The translations under genes and the position numbers were made by a program. A stretch of 64,000 nt of DNA from Tetrahymena elliotti 4EA (taxonomy: Eukaryota; Ciliophora; Oligohymenophorea; Hymenostomatida; Tetrahymenidae), in NCBI GenBank assembly GCA_000231825.2, contig JH720305.1, positions 943,557 to 1,007,556 on the forward strand, in the 5' to 3' direction. Shown piece after piece: positions 1 through 12,023 of the stretch. The notes beneath the pieces are model-generated. The model made no database searches. It saw only the letters and a program-made list of their open reading frames with translations, and was not told the DNA's origin. Every line of letters begins with the position of its first letter. Position 1 is the first letter of the stretch.

Positions 1-2536
1 TTCTTAGACTCCAAAAAGTCCAAAAGACAATACAATAACATTTGATCAAGACTACAAGCATTAAATAATAGAAAAAAATAAACAAGATTACAAGAATTAT
101 TACAGAGATAATGTAAGTGAATTTCAAAAAAAGCAATAAGGTGCATCAATAAAGTCATTGGAGGATAAAAAATAAATATTATAATAATAATATGGTAAAG
201 AAAGCACTGGATTACATTAAAGGATGTCAGAAAATGCCAGAACATCTGTGTCTCCCTAACAAAAGTAAAAGGAATATGCTGAAACACTAAAAAAGCAAGT
301 AATTTTATTTGATTTATGATTAAAAGAAATCTATTTTAAGTACTAGCTTTAGAGGTTATTAAATTTTTTAATTTAATTCCTACTAAAATATTTTGGAATA
401 AGAAAAAATCATTAAGCAAAGAAGAATTATTTTATCATTTTTTCAATTAGATAGAAGAAAAAAAGGAGTTTCAAAAGCAAAGGTAAAGAAAAGAGGAAGA
501 ATTAGATTTTCAAAATAACAATTAATATTTTAATGATTATTAGTCAAGATAATCTCCTTTTAAATATTAGTAGTAATAGCCATAAAATTACTAAAATTTC
601 GAAAATAAGAAATAGCCTAGCAAAAAAAATGTGGGATTTGAAGATTAAAGAAATGATGTTTAAGATAATTATAAAAGTGAGGTTGATTATGAAGCTTTAG
701 CTAAAGCGAATAATTACAGAGAATCCTACAATTCACCATAAGAAGGTAGTAAACCAAGGAGATAGTCAAATGGAGACAACTACAATCCAAGAAATGAAGA
801 TTTCGAAGAATACTATAAATCTCAAAACTAGTAAGAAAATAGGAGACAAAGCAGATAATAAAAAGCAAACTTTGAGAATGATATAAGATTTAATAATAAG
901 AGGGTATAAGATGAGGAAGATTAGTAAAATATAATAGGATAAATTTATGATAAAGATGCTAGAGAAAGAGAACTTAAAAAGTAAAGAGAATATCAATATT
1001 ACAAACAACTTGAAGAAGAAATAGCCTATAAAAAAGATAGAAGAGCAAGTAACTAAGCTCCAACAAGAAGCTAAAATGAGAAATCAATGCTTGACTAATT
1101 AGGTGAGAACTATAATCGTTAATAGGAGCTAAAATAGCTTAATAAGGAGTAAATTGCAAATGATTTATAATAATAAATAAAAGAAAAGAAAAGATTGTAA
1201 AGAATAGAAAAAGAAAAACAAGATCTACTTGATAGATAATATGAAGAAAAAGTTAAATCTTAAGTGAATGAGCTTAAAGCTAAGTATGAAATAGAAATTT
1301 AAGGTAAACAGCATGAAATAAAATCTCTAAGAAAGAATTTAGAGAAAAAAAAATAAGAATAGCTTTAAAAGCAAGGAGAAATGGTGCTTTCTAAATCAAA
1401 ATCTCCTCCAAAAAATAAAGTAGAGGTAAATTATTTATTTATTTTTCTTTTATTTTTATAAATGTGAATGAATTTGTTAAATTAAAAATATAAAATAATT
1501 TATAAAATTTATTGAATAATAATAAAAGAATTCTCCAAGAGCTACCCAAAATAAATATGAAGAGAGTTTTAATTAATATTAAAATTCAGAAAGCCAATTA
1601 TAAGAGCAAAATCAAATGTAAGCAGAAGAGTAAGATAATAATAACGAATATGGAAAGAGATAATTTAATGATGTGTTAGATGACTATGATAGAACAAGGG
1701 GACATGATATTCATTAGTAAGCAAGGGATTTGAGATAATAGAAGAGACATGAAGATAGGGAGAGATATAGAGATCAATAATTTGATAAGCAAAGTCAATA
1801 CTATTCTAACATGGAAATTAATAAAGAATGGAATCCTCCATAGTTTTGGCAGTATAAAGAGAGGAAGAATATGGAAGAACTTACAAAGTTAAAAGAGCAA
1901 TTAGATATGCAAACAAGTCTTTTATAAAATGAAGTTACGAAGATAAAACAAGACGCATAAATAGCGAATGAAATGAAGAGCCAAGCATTTATAGATTTAG
2001 AAAACCTTAAAGATTCTCTCAAAAGATAAAATATGATAGAGAATATTAAATTGAGGGAGTTAAAGCAAAATCTTGGAAATCTAGGCTATGTCTAAAATGA
2101 TTTCCTTCCTCCTTCTTCTCATTTCTAAGGTTAGTACGCTAGTGGTGGTAACCAAATCCTAACAGCTAACAACATTCTATAAAACTAATAACCATTAAAT
2201 TTAGGATCAACCAGAAACTACAATTAATTAAACTAGTCAGCATTTTCATAGAATTTTAATAATTCATAATTAGGATTAAGCAATATTTATGGCAATAATA
2301 GTTTTAATAATAATTTGAGTTCCAATAAATATGGAATTTAACAGCCAGATATTCTAGATAAATTGATATCTTCTAATGTTAATGTTTATAAATTTGAAGG
2401 AACTAAACTTAACAACAAGCCAACTACTCTTGATTTTAAGTTAGAAAAGAGATTAAATAATGTGAATCTAAATAAAGCTGAAGTATAACTTTTGGAAGTC
2501 GACAATCTATTAAATAATCTTAGAAACGGTCTTTGA
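1..2536 (+). CDS. coiled-coil protein, possibly CSPP1/CCDC66-like (5' partial)
   Basis: Three exons in the ciliate code: <2-298, 451-1425 and 1529-2536, both introns phase 0, ending at TGA 2534-2536. About 759 residues are present. The frame is open at base 2, so the true start lies upstream. The protein is charged and Gln-rich, with a long K/E/Q coiled coil from about residue 300 to 420 (contains IKEKKRL and DLLDRQYEEK), a second helical segment around the exon 3 motif NPPQFWQYKE, then an N/S/Q-rich tail. A repeated pattern of the KEYAETLKKQ / QQIKEKKRL type recalls the microtubule-associated CSPP1/CCDC66 group; that assignment is inference and could be generic coiled-coil similarity. The first intron could alternatively end at 354, which adds about 32 residues in frame. 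Confidence 0.7.
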
Positions 2537-3382
2537 GTATCTATTTAATGATTTTAAATTATTAGTACAGTAAAATAAGAAACTTTGTAAAAGCAATTAC
2601 AAAAGTATATCAGTTTTTCTAATTATTAAAAATCCAAATTTTAATTAACTTATTAAGGGATTTGATTGTTTATTTATTAAATAAAATGTGTATAATTATC
2701 TTCTAAACATATTACCGCTTTTTAATTTCTATTATTTGATAAATATTTCACAGAAACTAAATTAATGTAAATTAGATCACTTTTATTCTTAACAATAATA
2801 ATTAATTTTATTTATAATTTTACTTACTGAATTATAAGAAAATTTTATAACTATGAAAGTCAGACAAAGGCTACATAATTTATTTTTATTTCAATTCTTA
2901 ACAGAACATAAATTTTTAATTATTTTTAATTGGTAATATTAATGATTGAGAATATTATTTTTATATTTAAATCCAGAAATGGTTGGAAAATGTAATTATC
3001 AATTAGGGTATTTAAATAGTTTGGGAACATATACTAATTTTTGGAATTTTAACAGCTATAACTCTTTATTAAATTTTAGATGATATTTAAAAATAAGGAT
3101 TTGAAAATTTTAAAAGATTATCATGGAATTGATGTGAGTGAGTTAATTTCCTATCTTATTTTTATTTATTAATTGTATTGACTTCTCATTTAAATAATTA
3201 ATTCAAAAGACTAATACTACCTTTATTCTTATTTCTAATAAAAAAATTAGCAACAATTTCAAGTAAAAGGAGGCAATTTAGTTTATTTTTGAGCTTAAGT
3301 AGAGATAAAATAATTTATAAACTTCATATTACAGAGATAATTCTAGTACAAAAAACATTTTTACATATAGATAAAGTAGATT
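2537..3382. other. AT-rich intergenic, no gene seen
   Basis: Spacer between two + strand genes. Only very AT-rich sequence with scattered TGA codons in all frames. No coding pattern or RNA gene recognised. Confidence 0.6.
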
Positions 3383-6300
3383 ATGTCTCGAAATAACTTG
3401 AAAGCTCAATTACAGTAGCTTTAAGATAGATAAAAAATTGCATTAAAAGAAGATAACACTATGAGAAGTGAAATTGTTAAGAGCAATTAGAAAGAGTCTT
3501 TTATCAAAGGTTAATAGATTTAATTGAAAAACAAAGAGAATATACTTTCTTAGATTTAGTTGTAAGCTTCAACAAAAGAATCTAGCTAACTATATTAGAA
3601 AAAAAATTCTTAGAATGAATAGACTATCCATTCTGATATTTTCAACACAAGTAACATAAGCAAGGTAAATTTAATTTTATTGTGGATAAGAAATTGATTA
3701 AGCTTATAAAAAACAGACCTAAGGAATGCTCGCTTTGAAGTTCTCAAATACCTATACATAGCCTTTATAGGCAAGAGGAGAAATCCAATCAACTGTTTCA
3801 GATGTTCACACTTTAGAGAGTGTAGAAACACTAAATACAAATAGATCTCACAATAACTACAACTAAAAAATGTAATGAAAATTTATTATGAAATAGATTG
3901 TGTAAATCTTTTTTTAATATATAAGTGTTATAGGAGAAGACAACAAAATTCACAGCTAATAAGTTTCTAATTAAAATGATAGAAATTTGCTTTTGTAGAG
4001 TAAATAAACATTTAAAAATGAATGAATAAGCTAAAAAATTAATATTACTTTATTTTATATAGATAGAAGATATTCTGCTAATAATAGCAATTCTTTCTAG
4101 CATCATAAATAAGCAAATGAAAATAAGACTTCAAATAAAAAGCACAATAACTATGCATCAAAAATTGAGAGCTCAGAGGAGAGAATTTTGAATGCTTGCC
4201 AACTCAATTTTGATGATAGGTTAAGCTCTCAATAAAACGATGAATAAGATCCTTCTATTTACAATTATAATGACCAAAATAGCGTGAATACAAAAATGGC
4301 TCAAAGAAATAAATCATAAGATATTACTTATCATAGTACTATTAGAAATAGCCCATTTTATTCAAATCAAAGTAATAAAATTAACGAAATTTAATAGAAG
4401 CTGAACTTTCAAAAAAAAGTATAAAATTTAAATCCTCAAATAAATTTATAAGAAGTAGAACATACAGAAAATATAGAAATAAAAAAGCTAAATAATTAAT
4501 TAAATTAGAAAACTCCTCATAATAATTAAAGTATTCAAATTTATTAAAATATCTTTTTTATATTTATTAATATTGTTCATTTATTTAAAAAAGCATGCAA
4601 TCTACAAAATTCAGATGTCTACAATTCTAACTATTTTAATATTGGAGAAAATGAAGGAGAAAGATAAATACTTAAGTGCACAAAAGAAGTTTACATAAAA
4701 GATAATTCTGTCTAACAATCATCTAAGAATGAATAAATAAATACTCTCAATTTAATCAATACTGAAGCAGATGATAAGAAATTTTAAGATAATATTTTTA
4801 CAACTAATTCTGATATGCCAAGTATTATCCTTAACAAGACATTGAAAAGTGAAACAAGCAATATATTTGAAAGAGGCTTCACTTTAAATGATTAACCCTC
4901 TTCTAAAAACTAAATGTCATTCATTAATGAGGTGGAAGATGAAAATACTTAAAGATCAAAAAGCACCCATTACAAAATCTAGAATAATGGAAATAGTGAT
5001 TTGAATACTTAATATAGTTCTTCACAAAGAATACTTACACTCAACCCTAATTAAGAAATACATGAGAACTAAATATCATAAAATACTTACTCCCATCATC
5101 CATAAAATTATCAAAATGAAGAATTTAAAACTCAAAATTTTTTCTATTAAAACAGTAATAATTAATATAACTTTCAAAATAACATTTATAATACCCCAAC
5201 TCTCAAAGGAGGAAGATTAACAGAAAACACAAATAATAGTTTGGATTTGTAAGAGAATAAGTAAGAACCTGTCATCAACTAGTTTGCTATTACTACTAAT
5301 ACCCATTAAAATAAAGATTAATTAATTTAGAAAGACACTAAAAATGTATAATATCCTTCTATGTTTGATAGAGGCTCTAAATTTTATCATGAGTCAGAAG
5401 CATCTGTATGTAATGAAATGCAAGAAATATATAAAACAAATAATGATAAGCCATAATTAAAAGCAATAAATATTCCAAATAAAGTAAATGCCTTACTATC
5501 ATCTCATGCCACAGAAGAGAATAATTCCTTCTTAAATTCTCACAGAAATAATATAAAATTGGATAGTAATAATTTCATTCTAATTATAATAAATCTAAGA
5601 GCATTTTTAAACAAAATTAACTAATATTTTTTAATTTAAAATTAAAGGTGATGGATTTTCAGGAATGAAAAATGAAGTGGCTTTTGGAGAAACTTATGAA
5701 GAAGGAAGATAACAAGTTAAAAAATAATAGGAATAAATTAAGTAATAAACTCACAATCACAAACAAGAATAATTTTTACAACAATTTGAGAGCAAAAGAC
5801 CTCACTTTTTAAGCTAAGAAATATAAATTCCTATTGTATCTGATAATTGTAAGGTGAATGGTAACAATGATATTTTCCAAGGATATGAAAATACTTTTGA
5901 ATTATAAAACACATTTTAAAATAATTGCTTTGATGATGATCAATTTACAAAGAATTTAAATACTCTTATTAATAACAACGACGAATAAACTGAATAGTTG
6001 AAAAATTTAGAAACATATTTAATAGCCAACTAACCTTAGATGAAAAGAGATTCAGAAGAATAAATTCAAAGAGTTTAGGGCTAGAATCAAAGGGACAGCT
6101 TTGCATAAAATACTGAATAAAATAATTAAGTATTTGCAGAATACAACTAAGAAAAGATTAAAAAAATGAATGAAGAAATTAGATAAAAATTAAAATAAAT
6201 CAACCTTTAGACAACACTAAATTCTACTATTTAGATTTCATAAACACCAACAACATAAAGAGAGTTAGAGGAAAAATCATAAAATTTTATGAATCAAGAT

Positions 6301-8464
6301 CCCATACAATTTAATGATTAATCATAAAGATCTAGAAATATGAGTGCTGCTAACTTAAATTATTCTATTAATTAACCACATGGATAGACTTTACCTTATT
6401 CTTAGCAATTAAATTAGACATCATCAAACATTTTACCTGGTTCAATTTAAAAAAGTAAATAGAGTTCTACTATTCTTCCGATTTCTTAATAAATAAACCA
6501 ATCTTAAACTCCTCTTGAACAAAGGAAGATGCAATCCTTTTAGAATTTAGAAAATTAAGAAAAAAGTTTTAATACAACTTGTTCAAATATCCTTCAATAC
6601 CAAGATATAAATCCTAATTTAAATAAATCATAGACTCGTCCCTAAGAAGAGTAAAATTCATAATCCTCATTTTTGGTAGACCATAAACACAAATAATAGT
6701 AAATATAAAGTACTCATTCTACTTCATCATCAGGATTGAATAAAAGAAGTATTTCAAATAGCCGTAGCCGTTATGATAAATAAAATTTTTAAGAAAATGT
6801 GAATAGAATTACATAAAATCCCTCTCCAAATAATTTTGCTTAATTAAATTAAAGTATCTTACCAGAAAATAGAAGTGAAAATAAATTTTAAGAAATCTAA
6901 AAATCATAAAAAAGCAATAAGCTAAACCCTCCTCAGCTTGACCCAAATATTTCTGATGGAGATGATCTGTAAATAAATCCTCTTGATGTAATATCTCCTT
7001 AAGAAAAATTAGGTAACTGTATTAGCTTTTAGAATGGGCGATTAGAAGATCCTCATTTGTATCCTTCATTTTAGTAACCATCTTCTTATTATAACAATTA
7101 TCCTTTATTTGTTAACCATGATACTGAAACAGACATGTAAAATAATAAAGCAACTGAAAATTAAGATAACGTTTAAGGAGAACAAAGTAGTTTTATCAAG
7201 TTGAAAGATGAATACTAACATAAACAAAACAACCAATTTTTAAATTAAAAAAATTAAAGCAAAAATTAAATTAAAAATACTCAACAAAATGTGACCAATA
7301 AGTTAGCAGAGATTCAAGAAAACTTATATAAAAATAATAAAATTAATATCAGTAATTTGAACTACACAAATGATAATATTCAACCACCTTCATGCTCTTC
7401 TAAAAACAGTTTAGCTTCTAATCATAATTCTAATCATTACAATGCTTTTTCATATAAACAATTCATCATGAACATGTAAAATATTATTTTTTTATAATTT
7501 TTATTGATCTTTTCATTTTTTTTAGGAAAAAGAATGTGGACACAAGTCTTACAAAAGAGACAACTAAGAAACAGAAATAGAATGATTCATTTATTAAAAA
7601 GGTTTAAACAGCAAAAAAACCAGTTTCCACAACTAATGTACACACAGAAAAAGCTGCATAAAATAAAGATTTTGATAAGTTAAACAAATTAATTGATTAA
7701 TAAATTTAAAAAAATGTGATAAGACCATTAATAAAAAGACAAAATGGAGATAAAGATATAGGATCTGCCTAAAATAATGTTAGATCTAAAGCATCTTTTT
7801 CACATCATACTCCATCTACTCCATAATCTAATATAAATAGTATCCCTAATACATAAAGGCCAGTATAAATAGAAATACCTTCAAATCTTGATATTAGTTT
7901 ACATCAATATCTTACAAATTAACTTTCTCAAAAGAATTCCTTCATTTAAAGTAATAAATCATAAAATAAGATTTCATCTAAAAGTGCATTAACTACTCCT
8001 ACATAAAATAAATATCCAAATAATAACTTTTAATAAACTGGAAACTAAAATTAAAGAAATACTAATTAAAAAACTGGTAATGGCTCATTCATTGTTACAC
8101 CTTCTACTTCTAAAAATAATTTGGATAGAAATCACTCATTCTGTTTGCCTAAAGAAAGATCTTTAAGCAATAATAAAAAAGATAACACTATAATTAAAAG
8201 AAACACATGTTCAAAGTCACCTATATCAAAAATAGATTATTCATCATCCCAAGGTAAAATTTTTAATATTTTTTTAATTCAATAAATAAGTAATTTTACA
8301 AATAAGCCAATTAAAATTTAATGATGAATGAAGACACAAAGTTTAATAATGATAATATCCTTTCTGATTTAGGAATATAATAAGGATTTTACACAACTAA
8401 AAATTAAAATTGTTTAAAAAGGGATCATTCAATAGGTTTCATCAAACATTCTTCTAAAAAATGA
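3383..8464 (+). CDS. large N/Q/S-rich low-complexity protein, unknown function
   Basis: Seven exons join in phase: 3383-3664, 3717-3871, 4067-4530, 4594-5565, 5648-7475, 7526-8253, 8307-8464, giving 1528 residues. Every intron is GT...AG and 50-195 nt. The start ATG at 3383 opens a helical Gln/Lys segment (MSRNNLKAQLQQLQ); the rest is dominated by Asn, Gln, Ser, Lys and Thr with many poly-polar runs and no recognisable fold, membrane segment or signal peptide. A short basic Ser/Arg patch (SNSRSRYDK) lies near codon position 6750. The last exon ends in KHSSKK. Intron 3872-4066 could instead be two introns around a short exon, but the single-intron model keeps phase. Such proteins are common in ciliates and often disordered. 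No function is assigned. Confidence 0.75.
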
Positions 8465-10214
8465 CTTTTCTCCAAAATTTTTGTGCATATTAATTTCATT
8501 TAAATAAAAATAATTAAAAATTAAAATTTTATTTGTATAAATAATAAAGAGTTAGTTATATATCAGTTTATATTGCTTTTCATCTCTCAAATTTATTTTT
8601 TAACATTTAAAATCTTTTGAATAATCTTTTTTTCTAATTAATTTAGAGTTGTCAAAATATTTTAAGTTTTTATCTAAAAATAAGTTATTTTAAAATTCAT
8701 ATTAATTTGTAAAAATAAACACAAAATGTTTTTCACTGATCAGATTTTTTTATTTGAATTATTTACACTGCATTTCATAATTAAAGCAAGTTTAAAATTG
8801 TAAAAAAAATTTGTTTTAATCTAATAAATCTGTTCATTACTAACTTTTGATACTTAAAATTTAAAAATTATTCTTTGATCCATAAAATAAAAAATAATTT
8901 TTTTTGAATTGTTTTAATTTGAAAAAATAGAATTTTTGAATGAGAATGAAAGAAATTAGATTATTTTAATAGATCAGATCTATTTATTTTAGATTTTTAA
9001 TTATTATTATTATTTGTTGTATCATTGATAAATTTATCATTTTTATAAAAGAAAATGGATAGATAGATAAAATAATTGAAAGAAAACATTTTTCAACAAT
9101 TAATTTGCTTATTCTTAGAAAGTATTTTTTAAATATACAATAATTTGAGTATATATTTGAAAATAAACTTATTAATATTTTAGAAAGATAATATTTGTAA
9201 TATCAAAATAATGATTGAAAAATATCATTGTTTATTTATTTTTAAGAGAGAGTAATGTTATTAATTATCCTAAAAATATTTATTTATTTTTATAAAATTC
9301 ATATCAAATATATATTAAAGTTAGATTAGGAATATTTTAAATTACAAATTAAATAATATTCAATGGTTCGATAGTGATTAATTAATATATCCTTTTATTT
9401 TTGAAATTCAATAATATTATGTCATTAGAGATAGAAAAAAAAGATATTTTGTTTATTATTGGATTTAATTAGTTTATAGAATTTTTGATTGTAATTCAAA
9501 ATTAATCTAAATTTAATAGATTTTTAAATATTTTTATTTCAAATAACTTTTTTAAAATTATAAAAATTAAGTATTTTTTAAAATAATTTTTTAACATAAC
9601 TTGAATTAAATGAATTTATTTACATTTTAATATTGCTATCTACAAATTGGAAGAGAATCAATCATTTTTTTAATTTAAAAACTAGATTGAATAAGAGTAT
9701 CGTTTTATCCAAAAAGTAAAAAAACAAATCAAGGATTATATTAATTATTGAAAATGTTAAGATTTATACAGCTTTGACAATTTAATCTATTAAGATATCT
9801 ATCTACCATAAAAATTTAAAATTTAATATAAAATAAGGTAAAAATTGCTGGAATAATATTATTTTCATAAGGAGTAAACAAAAATGTGGGTTGGATTAGT
9901 TTCAAGTAAAATAATTCATAAAGAGTAAACAAAATAATATTTAATATAATTATGAAAAGTTTAATGGAATGGTTTTTAAGATTGTAGGGAATATTTCTTT
10001 TTTATTAAAAAAGAAATTAAATAATTTATTATATATATTTTGTTTATTTGTTTGAAGGGAAGTAAAAGTATCAAGGATTTTCAAGTTAAGTTGTTTATAG
10101 TCATTGGTTAGGTTTATTTGAATATTTAAGTAAATATTTACTTGTTGGTTAAATTTCTTTTTTTGTAGAATATTTTTTAAGAGGAAAAATGGTTATTGTT
10201 TTTTTTAAAAGATT
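8465..10214. other. AT-rich intergenic, no gene seen
   Basis: A 1.75 kb spacer between convergent genes. It holds homopolymer-rich AT sequence and a small direct repeat (ATAAGGAGTAAACAAAA near 9868, ATAAAGAGTAAACAAAA near 9916). No coding pattern was found on either strand in the ciliate code. Confidence 0.55.
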
Positions 10215-11078
10215 TCAATATGATTTTTCATTTTACTAATTTAAATTGATTATGTTTGTGAATTTATTTTGGATTTCTTCCATAGTTGGCCTCTCATTTT
10301 CTTCATATTAGAGCATGCTGAGTATTAAACTTTTTATTTCATCAGGAACTGGCTTATTTTATGAGAATAGAATGGTTTTTGTGTTATGAATAGCTGATAG
10401 TCTTTGAATTAAATTAATAAACTATTCCTCAAAGGGATCTCTTCCTTAGAATTGGTAATATAAAATTATTCCAATACTCCACACATTTGATTTGTTTGTA
10501 TATTCTTCTTCTTCATAAATTTAAGGAGATAGAAATTTAAACCTTTGAGGAACAAAGGATTTATGGAGCAATTCCATTGAGTTCAGCTAAAAACTGATAT
10601 CAATTTTTGGTATTAGATTTTAAATAAGAATATTTTCAGGAGTAAGCACTTGATCAATTATGTTTTATTAAGAAAGGTACAAAGACCCTTAAATAATTTA
10701 ATTTGAAAATTATAAGATTTATTAGAAAGTTAAGTTCTTTTGTGGTTGTGCAGAAAAGAGATAGCCATTTTGACAAAATTCAGTGATGAGATAAATATTA
10801 TGATCAGTCATGTAGCAGTCATAAACTTTGATAACATTAGGGTGATCAAATTTTTTCCATTTTTTGACAAGTTTTCTTAAATTATCAAAGGAACTAACAT
10901 CCTTTTTATCAATAATTTTACAAGCAAAAACTAAGGTAGGATTGCTAATCAAATAGGCTAAATAAACCTTAGACAAGTAACTCTCACCTACAAGACGAGA
11001 CATATCTATTTAATATTTATCAATTTATTTAAATGATTTTTTCTTAGATTAAGTTCTAGTAGATTTCACTACTTCCAT
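10215..11078 (-). CDS. predicted pseudokinase (single kinase domain)
   Basis: One exon, 287 residues, ATG at 11078, TGA at 10217-10215. A protein-kinase fold is visible: degenerate glycine loop (LVGESYLSKVYLAY, about residue 29), ATP-site Lys54 in VFACKIIDKK, subdomain IV HPN, the hinge region (YLITEF), PENIL at 147-151, the WSIGIILYY helix, and the late Arg in NERPTMEEI. Catalytic residues are missing: the HRD triad aligns to DQV (142-144), the catalytic-loop Lys is Thr146, DFG aligns to ISF (161-163), the alpha-C Glu position is not acidic, and APE reads SPQ. It is therefore probably not an active kinase and would act as a scaffold or allosteric partner (inference). The upstream ATG is chosen over 11003 because the frame adds the normal beta-1 lead-in (KYQID). 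No intron is needed. Confidence 0.85.
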
Positions 11079-12023
11079 ACTGACTTACATCATCTACTCT
11101 TGGCAATTATTTTTTAGTATGAATTTTTTAGTTTTTAATTTATTATAATTTGCTTAGATTTTCTTTTTTTTTTCATTTATAGCTCAGTAACTAGCTATTG
11201 ATTTCAAAGTTATTTGCATACTGTTGTAGAATTATTGTTTTAATTAATTTTGGAGATCGTTTGTAATCTTTTTTTTTCTATGGGGAGCAATTAATTTTAT
11301 TTAAGGTTACAACTAAAAGCATAGTCAAAATATGCCAAAAACTAATCGAGCAAAGCCCTACAAAAAAAAAGCTAAATAGCACTTTTATTAGGAGTTAATA
11401 AACCTAAGTAGATTTATTTGAATATTATTTATCTGTTTATGATAATCAAATATCAAGAAACTTCATTTAAAAAAATAATTTATTTTTAACATTGGTCTTC
11501 AAATTCATGATTTGATCAAATTTAAAAAGTATTTTTTGAAATAAAAAAGACAATCTTAGAAAATTCTTATTTATATTTTTTAATAAATGAATCAGCTTTC
11601 AAATAAATTTTTTTCAAAGATTCTTTTTAGATTTTATTTATGATTAAATAAGTCAAATATTTATTTTTTTAATTCTATCAAATAAAAAACTTTTTTTTTC
11701 AAGAAGTAATTTCGCTTGCTTGAAAAAGAATAAATCAGGTGTAGATAATCTATAACTATAATTGAGAACATAAAAAGCAATTCTTATTAATTATTAATTC
11801 TAAAAAAATTAAATTAATCTAAAAATTCTATAACTTTATTGGGTTTGTTTCTGTTTATCATTAAAAAAATATTTTTGTTTTATTAAATGTAAAATTTATT
11901 AAAATTTAAATGAAGTAAAAAAATACATTAATGATAACCATATAAAATAATAAATATATTTGAAGAGTCTAGTGAATAATTGTCATTAATTTTTATTATT
12001 CAAATTTATTGATGAAGCCTAAT
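11079..12023. other. AT-rich intergenic, no gene seen
   Basis: Spacer between two - strand genes, presumably carrying the pseudokinase promoter and the 3' end of the 12024-15451 gene. A poly-T/C tract lies near 11690. No coding or RNA feature recognised. Confidence 0.5.

Noticed and set aside
3610..3840. - strand open frame of 76 codons
   Set aside because: Antisense to exons 1 and 2 and the first intron of the gene at 3383-8464. The small - strand frames at 766-1008 and 1801-2022 are likewise shadows of the coiled-coil gene.
10722..11003. A 93-codon kinase fragment taken as the whole gene
   Set aside because: The apparent stop is TAA (Gln here) and the frame continues to TGA at 10215; it also extends upstream to ATG 11078.
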